From assembly GCF_026810365.1 (NCBI RefSeq), contig NZ_CP113948.1, positions 3,813,501 to 3,877,500 of the forward strand: 64,000 bases of DNA. Reading direction: 5' to 3'. Below the pieces are notes generated by a model, which was not told the DNA's origin, ran no database searches, and saw nothing but the letters and a program-made list of their open reading frames with translations. Of this stretch, positions 1-8,156 are shown piece by piece. The translations under genes and the position numbers were made by a program. Position 1 is the stretch's first letter, and each line of letters begins with the position of its first letter. This DNA is from Flavobacterium praedii (GTDB taxonomy: Bacteria; Bacteroidota; Bacteroidia; Flavobacteriales; Flavobacteriaceae).

Positions 1-972
1 TTCTCTTGAACCATAATCTGGGTTTTCATAAAAATAACCTGCTCTAAATGAAAAAGCATCTTGATAAACATATTCTGAACCAAGTGAATAGGTTACTTCT
101 TTTATGTTTCCAAATGATTTAAACATCCCCGAAAACCAATTAATCGATTTGTATTCTTGGTATTCTTCTGTTGTGATTACACCATCGTTATTTATGTCTC
201 TCGAAGGAACTAATAACTTACTGAGTTCTAAATTAACGGCGATCTTACTATATTCGTCTAAAATAAAATCAAAACCGCCACCAAGTTTCACATTAGCAGG
301 TAAAAAATTAGAATTAACTAGGTTGTTATCATAACTGATTTTAGGGCCCATATTCTGAAAGTTAAAACCGCCTCTCCATCTTCCATTAAAATCGCTGTAA
401 GCAATTTCTTCAGATTGGTAAAAACCAGCAACGTCAACTGCAAAACTATTAGCTGATGAGGCATCGTTGTTCTCATCAGGAAATTTTAGATTAGAGTTAA
501 TGAAACGACCCGCAACTGCCATAGCAAATTTTTCACTTAATTTCAAAGAGTAGGATAAATCAATTGCAAATTCATTTGGAGATATTCTCCGAACGTCACT
601 ATCAAAATCTTGTCTTAACTCAATATCGCCTAAACCAAAATAGCGTAAACTACCGGCAAAAGCACTTTTTTCATTAAATTTATTATAATAGGTTAATTGG
701 GCTAATGAGATATCGTTTACTAGGTCTGTTAAATAAGGAGTGTAGCTTACTGAAAAACCTTGTTGATCAGTTGAAAATGCATATTTTGAAGGATTCCATT
801 GTTGAGAAAATGTATCAGCTGAAGTTGCCACACCATTATCTGCCATACCAGCTGCTCTTGCATCTGCAGCAACTAACAGGAATGGAACAGCAACAGTTGT
901 TGTATTGTAATTCTGAGCGTTAATGAAATTAAAGGTATATAAAAATGTAAATAGTAAAGTCGCTTTTTTCAT
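1..972 (-). CDS. porV: PorV (LptO), type IX secretion outer-membrane protein, 3' part missing
   Basis: An open frame of 324 codons begins at ATG 972 and runs off the left edge without a stop. It starts with a signal peptide (MKKATLLFTFLYTF..., predicted cleavage near INAQ) and continues with a PorV-like start containing VPFLLVAADARAAGMADNGV and SQQWNPSKYAF, then alternating beta-barrel segments. PorV is an outer-membrane beta-barrel of roughly 390 residues, so about 70 C-terminal residues should lie outside the window. In the type IX secretion system it shuttles CTD-bearing cargo from the translocon to the PorU sortase. It lies 40 bp downstream of porU on the same strand, which is the usual porU-porV order in flavobacteria, so the two are probably co-transcribed. 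No in-frame stop was found when every codon of the segment was read. Confidence 0.9.
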   Translation of the reverse strand, partial: MKKATLLFTFLYTFNFINAQNYNTTTVAVPFLLVAADARAAGMADNGVATSADTFSQQWNPSKYAFSTDQQGFSVSYTPYLTDLVNDISLAQLTYYNKFNEKSAFAGSLRYFGLGDIELRQDFDSDVRRISPNEFAIDLSYSLKLSEKFAMAVAGRFINSNLKFPDENNDASSANSFAVDVAGFYQSEEIAYSDFNGRWRGGFNFQNMGPKISYDNNLVNSNFLPANVKLGGGFDFILDEYSKIAVNLELSKLLVPSRDINNDGVITTEEYQEYKSINWFSGMFKSFGNIKEVTYSLGSEYVYQDAFSFRAGYFYENPDYGSRE

Positions 973-1012
973 TATTTGATAAAAATTAATTCAGGGTAAA
1001 TATACTATATTA

Positions 1013-4000
1013 TTAAAGAATCACAAGTTTTTCAATTTTTTCTGCCTTTTTATTTGATAAGGTTGCTTTTACAATTAATTTGTATATATACACACCTTTT
1101 CCTATTTTATTTCCAAAATCATCTCTAGTATCCCATGAAATATCTCTCGATAAAAAACCGGAAGTAGTTATGGATTGATTTTTTGTCCAGACTACTTTTC
1201 CTGTAATTGTTAATACTTGAACTTGAACTTCTAAAGGTTCATTTGGTTTGTTATGCGTAAACCAAAACTCAGTGTGATTTACACAAGGATTTGGGTAATT
1301 TAATACATTTGTAAGTGTTATCGATTCATTACCAACTACTACAAATTGCATTTCAGTTGTTGTGGCATTGTTATATACGTCCCAAACAGTAAAACTAAGA
1401 GTATGTATACCTGCTTTTAAATTTCGGAGTGGAAAATGCAAATTTCCTTTTGTGTAGTCATCTAAATTTGTTTCATAATAATCATTCAAAATAAAAGGAT
1501 TACTCTCGTTTCCATCTAAAACGGCAACAATATCATGACCGATACCACCCGCAGTGTTGATTCCACTTTCATCTTCCATGTATGCGATAAATATAGGAGA
1601 TTCATTTGTAATACCTCCAGATACAAATGTTTCATCATTCATATATAACTTTACTTTAGGACTATTATTGTCCGCAATGGCATTTTCATTTACTCCACCA
1701 ATTTTTATACTGGAGTCAAATCCTGTAATGTCCTCCTTTGATCCGTTTTTTTGGGCGTAAAAACTTATTTTTCCATTATCCAATGGAATCCTAATGTCTT
1801 TTGGAACAATAAAGCTGAATTCAAATTTGCCATTAGTGACAGTTGCATTTCCTCTGAAGATACCTTCTCCTAGAGTGGTAAAATTAATTGGTGGGCTATA
1901 GCCATCGTTATTTAAAGTGCTTTTAGTGATTTTTTTGTCAAACAAAATAGTAGACAAAATACCATTATAATCAGATATTTGGATATTGTTTTCATTTGTA
2001 ATTTCTCCTGATATTTTCATTTTTGCTAATGATTTAAAGTCAGGAATACTAGAATTTATAGGGATATCATTTATTTTGGTTATTACTATTTTTGGTTTTG
2101 GAATAGCCAGAAAAATAGCTGGATCTCCAATATAGAGTACAACATTAGTTGCCGAATTGGGATTTTCATTTTTTGAAACCCTTAAGGCTTCTGCTATAGA
2201 GACATACTGATTGGAATTAAATGATAATAAGTTTTTGGCAAAAGTATCATTGAAATTTTCGGCACTAAATTGTCCTATGGATCGAATAGTAGAAACTAAT
2301 GAAATTGCACCTCCTTTTGGATTCCAATAGATATATTCTCCAGCAGTAGGTCTACTGGGATTGTCAAATCTTGAAAACTCACAAGTAATAGTAATAAATA
2401 GGGGATATTTGAATTGATTGTTTAGACTTTGGCTATCCGTTTTGTCCCAGATTCGTTCACTTGATAAACCGTCTTCACCTCCATGACCTAAATAATTAAA
2501 AACCAATGCCCCTTTTTCAAATTCATTATAAAATTCAGATTTTGCTTTTGGATATCTTTCTCCGCCAGCGGAAGCTTCTTGGGTATAAGAATCTAAAAAT
2601 ATTTTAGAAACATTTAAAAATGGTTTTTGGGTTTCAATTTCATCGGCTAGTGTATTTTGTCTTGATTGTAAAGAATTATCAGAATCTTTATCAGAATCAT
2701 CTGCAAGTGTGATGTATTGATTCCTCCAATTTCCGTATGATTTAGCATCATAATATTCCGTTATTTTAGTAACCATTTCGTCTGCTTGTAAAGAGTTATT
2801 GACTAACATTCTTCCACAGGCTATGTCGATTCCACCATAGTAACTTGTAATATTTCCTTCGGAATCATCCATTAAACCATAAAAATCATCCGAAGCAAAG
2901 GAGGCTTCTCCAATTGTGTTGCTAATTAATGATTCATATATAGGTACAATATTGGTGTTATTAGTAATTCTTTTTTTGTAATCGAACGATGCGTCCCCAA
3001 AAAGATTAACGTAGCGTATTTTTTTGTCTAATGAAGACGCATTATTATATACATATTTAATGCAGTTGCGTATGGCAGCTATATCTTGTTTTCCAGAAGA
3101 AAACTCTTGGTAGATCGATTCAAGAGTCAGTACTTTTACATTTAAATTGGAATTAATTCTATGAAAATTTGCTAATTTTTCTGCTTGAGTTTTCAGAACA
3201 TCTGGAGTGATAATTAAATAGTCAACATCTTGAAATTGTCCTTGATTATTTTTGAAAACGGTTCCTTTTATATTTGAATTTGCGATTCTTGATTTGGATT
3301 CTTTTAATGGGTTGTAATAATTTGTTGGATCAATCGCGACATATTTTTTCAACTCTCCAAGATTAGCTTTGAATGAAAAAGTACTCTGATTATTGTTGTC
3401 AAATTTGGTTGCATTATAGATGTCTGTCACGTCCCAAATTTGTGAAATGGAAGCTGCATTAGAAAAATCATAAGAAATAATTCCAATACTTGAACTTGAT
3501 AAGTCATATTGAAAAGGGAATTGTTTTCCGAATCCTTGTAATTTGCACTTTGCTTTTAGCCGAATGTAATCTAGAAAACCTTTTGAACCAGGGATGCCAT
3601 TATTGTTGTAAGATAATTTAATTTTAATATTTGGTAGGGCTGTAAAGTTTGTGTTATTAGGAAGCTTTCCGTTAAAATACTGAATGTCGGAACTCGTATT
3701 TAATGCAGAAAACAAAATAGAACCAACATCAACGCCATTAGCTGAAACTTTAAATGAGGTTGGGATAAAAGCCGCTGAGGCTAAAGAAACCGAAAGATTT
3801 ACTGGAGTTGTAGTGTCAATATTTGGAAAATCAAAGCTAAATTCTTGGTCCTGATTAATGTCGAAAGATTCGCCAACCCATTGTCTGCCAACTTGAGCTA
3901 TGTTTTTTAGATCAACTTCATAAAATTGGTAATCATCATATGTGTTTAGGTTTAAGGTGCTACTGCCGGATGGCTGTGATATTTCAGTGATTCTTTTTCC

Positions 4001-4840
4001 ATCATTCCCTTGTATATTGATGTAATAATAGGACTTTGAATCATAAATATTAACACTAGTTTGACTTTCTTCGTTCCAATTAGAAATGCCTTCACCGTAA
4101 AATAAAATATAATCTTCCTTATTGAAAACACCATCATTTTCACCTTGGATTTGAATTGCATTTTCTGTTAAATCATCAGGGTAAAAAGCATCGTTTGCAA
4201 GGGGAAGCATTCGTCCTCCGTTGCCGTAGACTTTGATTTTCTTTGGATCTACGCCGTTTAAGTTAATTCCAAGTTGTTGTAAAAATTCTTTAGAAATTTT
4301 ATATACTCCTGATTTTTCAATATAAAAGCGATACCATTCTCCCGAGGCTAAAACTGAATTTTTAATTATATTTTTGTTTGAAACGGTTGTTTTTTTTGTT
4401 GTAGCCCCAAGATTAATATTGTATGAATATGATTTTACTCTTTTGAATCCTGTATTGTCTTTGATTATAGGAGATATTCTTAAAAAATTTTGACTAGTAT
4501 TTCTGGATTTTGAAGAATATATCGTTGGGTTTATTGAGAAAGGGATTTCAGTGGTATTTATATTTTTAAGAGTAGAAATTGAAATGGATTCATAAATTAT
4601 ATTGCTTATTTGAAGGCTATTTTCGTCTAATGTGTTCGATGAATTTAAGTTAAAATTATGATAAATCAATTGTTTATATGTGTCATGAAAGTAGCTATTC
4701 CCTTTAAATCTTGGAGTTTGGATTTTGGAATTATTAGGTAATGTTGTGTTGTCAAGCCATTCGATTGATACATTGCCATTTATTTGTGAAAAAGTTATTA
4801 TGGGTAGTAAAAATATAAAGGTAAATACAAGATTTCTCAT
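1013..4840 (-). CDS. porU: PorU, type IX secretion system sortase (gingipain-like C25 cysteine protease)
   Basis: 1275 residues with an N-terminal signal peptide (MRNLVFTFIFLLPIITFSQ). The peptidase C25 core shows the catalytic histidine in NYLGHGGEDG (about His786) and the catalytic cysteine in ITITCEFSRFD (about Cys820). The C-terminal 100 residues form a T9SS-type sorting domain (NYPNPC..., ending in GVYIYKLIV and KLVIL). PorU removes the C-terminal sorting signal from exported cargo at the cell surface and attaches the cargo to the outer membrane. The length fits flavobacterial PorU. It is followed by porV on the same strand and is divergent from gldJ across a 216-bp spacer (counted to the ATG at 5057), an arrangement I recall from Flavobacterium johnsoniae. 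Confidence 0.95.
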   Translation of the reverse strand: MRNLVFTFIFLLPIITFSQINGNVSIEWLDNTTLPNNSKIQTPRFKGNSYFHDTYKQLIYHNFNLNSSNTLDENSLQISNIIYESISISTLKNINTTEIPFSINPTIYSSKSRNTSQNFLRISPIIKDNTGFKRVKSYSYNINLGATTKKTTVSNKNIIKNSVLASGEWYRFYIEKSGVYKISKEFLQQLGINLNGVDPKKIKVYGNGGRMLPLANDAFYPDDLTENAIQIQGENDGVFNKEDYILFYGEGISNWNEESQTSVNIYDSKSYYYINIQGNDGKRITEISQPSGSSTLNLNTYDDYQFYEVDLKNIAQVGRQWVGESFDINQDQEFSFDFPNIDTTTPVNLSVSLASAAFIPTSFKVSANGVDVGSILFSALNTSSDIQYFNGKLPNNTNFTALPNIKIKLSYNNNGIPGSKGFLDYIRLKAKCKLQGFGKQFPFQYDLSSSSIGIISYDFSNAASISQIWDVTDIYNATKFDNNNQSTFSFKANLGELKKYVAIDPTNYYNPLKESKSRIANSNIKGTVFKNNQGQFQDVDYLIITPDVLKTQAEKLANFHRINSNLNVKVLTLESIYQEFSSGKQDIAAIRNCIKYVYNNASSLDKKIRYVNLFGDASFDYKKRITNNTNIVPIYESLISNTIGEASFASDDFYGLMDDSEGNITSYYGGIDIACGRMLVNNSLQADEMVTKITEYYDAKSYGNWRNQYITLADDSDKDSDNSLQSRQNTLADEIETQKPFLNVSKIFLDSYTQEASAGGERYPKAKSEFYNEFEKGALVFNYLGHGGEDGLSSERIWDKTDSQSLNNQFKYPLFITITCEFSRFDNPSRPTAGEYIYWNPKGGAISLVSTIRSIGQFSAENFNDTFAKNLLSFNSNQYVSIAEALRVSKNENPNSATNVVLYIGDPAIFLAIPKPKIVITKINDIPINSSIPDFKSLAKMKISGEITNENNIQISDYNGILSTILFDKKITKSTLNNDGYSPPINFTTLGEGIFRGNATVTNGKFEFSFIVPKDIRIPLDNGKISFYAQKNGSKEDITGFDSSIKIGGVNENAIADNNSPKVKLYMNDETFVSGGITNESPIFIAYMEDESGINTAGGIGHDIVAVLDGNESNPFILNDYYETNLDDYTKGNLHFPLRNLKAGIHTLSFTVWDVYNNATTTEMQFVVVGNESITLTNVLNYPNPCVNHTEFWFTHNKPNEPLEVQVQVLTITGKVVWTKNQSITTSGFLSRDISWDTRDDFGNKIGKGVYIYKLIVKATLSNKKAEKIEKLVIL

Positions 4841-4910
4841 GGAAAAGGATAACGATTTGAATCATAAATATTTGCTAAAAGTAAAGAAAAAATATTAAAT
4901 ATCTTTTTTG

Positions 4911-4940
4911 TTGTTTTGTGTAATAAAAAATATAATTTTG
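4911..4940 (+). promoter_or_regulatory. Predicted gldJ promoter
   Basis: A TTG at 4911-4913 is followed after 19 bases by TAATTTTG at 4933-4940. This matches the Bacteroidota pattern TTG-N19-TAnnTTTG. The implied transcript starts near 4946 and leaves a leader of about 110 nt before the gldJ ATG at 5057. Confidence 0.55.
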
Positions 4941-5056
4941 CGTTTTTATAAGATCTGACAAATCGTTAGAAAATTATATTTAAAAATGGTTTTGCGATTT
5001 AATGTTTAATTATTACATTGCACCACCTAAATTATAATAATTACCTACTAGAAACT

Positions 5057-6757
5057 ATGAAAGTAAATCAAACTATCCCCCTAAAAGTAATGTTGTTGCT
5101 GGCATTGATGTTAGGATTCGCTAGTTGTAGCAAAAAATCTAAAACCGACAGTGCTTCAAGAGGTACTGGTTGGAATGTAAGCAGTTCTAAAGGCGGCTTT
5201 ACAAAAGGGTCAGCTCATAAAACACAAGAGACAGGACCTGGGTTGGTTTTTGTTGAAGGAGGAACTTTCACTAAAGGACTTGTTCAAGATGATGTGATGC
5301 ATGACTGGAATAACATTCCAAATCAACAACATGTGATGTCCTTTTATATGGATGAAACTGAAGTAACCAACCTGATGTATTTAGAATATCTTGAATGGTT
5401 AAAAAAAGTGTATCCACCGACAGAAGCTAATTACAAAAACATCTATGAAGGTGCTTCGCCTGACACATTAGTTTGGAGAAATCGCTTAGGATATAATGAA
5501 ACTATGACCAATAATTACTTAAGACATCCTGCTTATGCAAATTATCCTGTTGTTGGGGTAAATTGGGTTCAGGCAGTTGAATTTAGTAAATGGAGAACAG
5601 ATCGTGTTAATGAGGCTGTATTGGAAAAAAATGGTTATTTGAAAAAGAATGCTAAATCGGTGGATGTTTCTGCTGAAAGTAATTTCAATACCGAAACTTA
5701 TTTAGCTGCACCAACAATGACTTACGGTGGTAGTGAAGAAATTCTTTTAAAAGGTAGAGGAGCTTCTAAGAAAGGGCCAAAACCTGGTAAAGATGGAAAA
5801 GTTGTTGAAGAGAAAAATGTTTATGCACAAAGATCATCAGGAATTTTGTTGCCAGAATACAGACTTCCAACTGAATCAGAATGGGAATATGCTGCTGCAG
5901 CTGATGTAGGACAAAGAGAATATAACATATATAAAGGACAAAAGAAATATCCTTGGTCTGGAAGTTATACGCGTTCTGGAAAAAGATCTAATAAAGGTTT
6001 TCAATTGGCTAACTTTAAACAAGGTAACGGAGATTACGGTGGAATTGCAGGTTGGTCTGATGATGGTGCTGATATTACAAATGAAGTGAAAAAATATCCA
6101 GCAAATGATTTTGGATTATATGATATGGCAGGAAACGTTGCGGAATGGGTAGCAGATGTTTACAGACCAATAGTTGATGTTGAAACAAATGACTTTAACT
6201 ATTTCAGAGGTAACGTTTATACTAAAAATAAAATTGGTAAAGACGGAAAAATCGAAGTAATCACCAACAATACTATTGTTTACGATACTTTAAGCAACGG
6301 AAAACTGGTCGCCAAAAGACTAGCAGGTGAAATTGCTCAAGTACCTGTAGATGATAATGAAACGTATTTGAGACAAAATTTTAGTACAAGCGATAATATT
6401 AATTACAGAGATGGTGATAAACAATCTAGTAAATATTATAAATTTGGTGGAACCGATGCCGATAAAGGTAAGATTTCTGATAAAGAAAATATGTATAATG
6501 CACCTAAACACAATGTAAAAATTGACAGTTTAGGCGTAATGGACAGAAAATATGATAAATCTAACAAAAGAACAACTTTGATAAATGATGCAGTACGTGT
6601 TTACAAAGGTGGATCTTGGAGAGATAGAGCATATTGGTTGGATCCAGCTCAAAGAAGATTTTTTCCTCAAGATATGGCAACAGATTACATCGGTTTTAGA
6701 TGTGCAATGTCTAGAGTAGGTTCAAAATCAAATACAAAAAAATCACCTAGAAATTAA
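5057..6757 (+). CDS. gldJ: GldJ, gliding motility lipoprotein with formylglycine-generating-enzyme-like fold
   Basis: The frame opens at 5018, but ATG 5057 is preferred because it puts a lipoprotein signal directly at the N terminus (MKVNQTIPLKVMLLLALMLG, lipobox ASC). The resulting protein has 566 residues. Two FGE-sulfatase-type halves are visible: GGTFTKG...YMDETEVTN...YPVVGVNWVQAVEFSKW, and later LPTESEWEYAA...DFGLYDMAGNVAEW...YKGGSWRD...GFRCA. GldJ is an outer-membrane lipoprotein needed for gliding and for stability of the GldK/L/M/N secretion machinery in Flavobacterium. The family uses the FGE fold structurally; enzymatic activity should not be assumed. It is divergent from porU and followed by a terminator and murF. 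Confidence 0.93.
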   Translation: MKVNQTIPLKVMLLLALMLGFASCSKKSKTDSASRGTGWNVSSSKGGFTKGSAHKTQETGPGLVFVEGGTFTKGLVQDDVMHDWNNIPNQQHVMSFYMDETEVTNLMYLEYLEWLKKVYPPTEANYKNIYEGASPDTLVWRNRLGYNETMTNNYLRHPAYANYPVVGVNWVQAVEFSKWRTDRVNEAVLEKNGYLKKNAKSVDVSAESNFNTETYLAAPTMTYGGSEEILLKGRGASKKGPKPGKDGKVVEEKNVYAQRSSGILLPEYRLPTESEWEYAAAADVGQREYNIYKGQKKYPWSGSYTRSGKRSNKGFQLANFKQGNGDYGGIAGWSDDGADITNEVKKYPANDFGLYDMAGNVAEWVADVYRPIVDVETNDFNYFRGNVYTKNKIGKDGKIEVITNNTIVYDTLSNGKLVAKRLAGEIAQVPVDDNETYLRQNFSTSDNINYRDGDKQSSKYYKFGGTDADKGKISDKENMYNAPKHNVKIDSLGVMDRKYDKSNKRTTLINDAVRVYKGGSWRDRAYWLDPAQRRFFPQDMATDYIGFRCAMSRVGSKSNTKKSPRN

Positions 6758-6776
6758 TTTTTATACATAATATCAA

Positions 6777-6809
6777 TAAAAGCCCTTTCATTAGGGCTTT
6801 TATTTTTTA
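6777..6809 (+). terminator. Rho-independent terminator after gldJ
   Basis: AAAAGCCCTTTC and the matching TTAGGGCTTTT form a stem followed by a run of T. It lies 20 bp after the gldJ stop and just before murF. Confidence 0.85.
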
Positions 6810-6821
6810 AACTATTTTTAA

Positions 6822-8108
6822 ATGGATATTAAATACATTCATAGCTTGTTTTTAAAGTGTAGTTCAATTTCGATTGATACGCGTAAAATTGAATCGAATT
6901 CCTTTTTTGTAGCAATTAAAGGAGATAATTTTGATGCCAATACTTTTGCCAAAGAAGCATTAGATAAAGGAGCTTCGTATGTTATAATTGACAACAAAGC
7001 TTTTTATATTGATAATCGAACTATTTTGGTTGAAGACAGTCTTGTAGCTTTACAGGAGTTAGCTAAATTTCATAGGACATATTTAAATTTACCTATTATT
7101 GCTCTTACTGGAAGTAATGGAAAAACAACAACTAAAGAATTGATTAATGTTGTACTTTCTAAAAAATTTAAAACAAAAGCCACCGTTGGAAATCTTAACA
7201 ACCATATTGGAGTACCATTAACATTACTTTCATTTAATGGTGAGACCGAAATTGGAATTGTTGAAATGGGAGCGAATCATCAGAAAGAAATCGAGTTTCT
7301 TTGTGGAATAGCTCAACCTGATTATGGTTATATTACCAATTTTGGCAAAGCACACCTTGAGGGGTTTGGAGGAGTTGAAGGGGTTATAAAAGGGAAAAGT
7401 GAAATGTATCAGTATCTTTTAGGAGAAGATAAAATGGCTTTTGTCAATTTGGAAGACCCTATTCAATTGGAAAAATCAAAAGTGTTGAACAATTTTTCTT
7501 TTGGTGTGAATAAAGTGAATGCAAATGTTAATATTTCTACGATTGAGGCTAACCCATTTGTAGTAATATCATATTCAGGACAGATTATTACTACTCATTT
7601 GATTGGTTTGTATAATGCTAATAATATTAATGCAGCAGTAACAATAGGAAAATATTTTGGGGTTGAAGATGTAGCTATAAAACAAGCGTTAGAAAGTTAC
7701 ATTCCGGAAAATAATAGATCGCAATTAATAACAAAAGGTACTAATGAAATTATATTAGACGCTTACAATGCTAATCCTAGTAGTATGAAGGTGGCAATTG
7801 AAAATTTTATCTTGCTTAACAAAAAAAATAAAATTGCATTTCTAGGCGATATGTTTGAGTTAGGCACAGAGAGTTTAGTAGAACATAAATTTGTTGTCGA
7901 TTTATTAAAACATCAAGTCGAGATTGATTGTTATTTTATTGGTAAGGATTTTTATCAAAATAAAATTGATAAACCAAATTTCTTTTTCTTTGAAACTTTT
8001 GAAGCCTTTTCTATTTTTATAAAGGAATTTAAATTTGATACTAATATGATTCTTATTAAAGGTTCTAGAGGAATGGCTTTAGAACGAACTTTAGACTTTA
8101 TAAACTAA
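6822..8108 (+). CDS. murF: UDP-N-acetylmuramoyl-tripeptide--D-alanyl-D-alanine ligase
   Basis: 428 residues, typical of MurF. It has the N-terminal Mur ligase domain (SIDTRKIESNSFFVAIKGDNFDAN), the ATP-binding loop GSNGKTTT at residues 97-104, the central EMGANHQKEI segment, and a C-terminal ligase domain (NNRSQ..., DAYNANPSS, LGDMFELG). MurF adds D-Ala-D-Ala to UDP-MurNAc-tripeptide in the cytoplasm, the last soluble step of the peptidoglycan precursor. It is cytosolic, with no signal peptide. It stands apart from dcw-type genes and follows gldJ, the context I recall from other flavobacteria. Terminators flank it on both sides, so it is probably its own transcript. Confidence 0.95.
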   Translation: MDIKYIHSLFLKCSSISIDTRKIESNSFFVAIKGDNFDANTFAKEALDKGASYVIIDNKAFYIDNRTILVEDSLVALQELAKFHRTYLNLPIIALTGSNGKTTTKELINVVLSKKFKTKATVGNLNNHIGVPLTLLSFNGETEIGIVEMGANHQKEIEFLCGIAQPDYGYITNFGKAHLEGFGGVEGVIKGKSEMYQYLLGEDKMAFVNLEDPIQLEKSKVLNNFSFGVNKVNANVNISTIEANPFVVISYSGQIITTHLIGLYNANNINAAVTIGKYFGVEDVAIKQALESYIPENNRSQLITKGTNEIILDAYNANPSSMKVAIENFILLNKKNKIAFLGDMFELGTESLVEHKFVVDLLKHQVEIDCYFIGKDFYQNKIDKPNFFFFETFEAFSIFIKEFKFDTNMILIKGSRGMALERTLDFIN

Positions 8109-8116
8109 TTTAAAAT

Positions 8117-8156
8117 AAAACTCCTTCAAAATTAAAAATGAAGGAGTTTTATTTTT
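8117..8156. terminator. Bidirectional terminator between murF and the PUL regulator
   Basis: AAAACTCCTTC (8117-8127) pairs with GAAGGAGTTTT (8140-8150), with A and T runs on either side. It can serve murF on + and the regulator gene on -, which converge here. Confidence 0.85.

Noticed and set aside
104..923. Two + strand frames over porV
   Set aside because: They are antisense to a clear porV frame and have no recognisable features.
5018..5056. Longer gldJ start
   Set aside because: It would put 13 residues before the lipoprotein signal; the signal fits directly at Met 5057.
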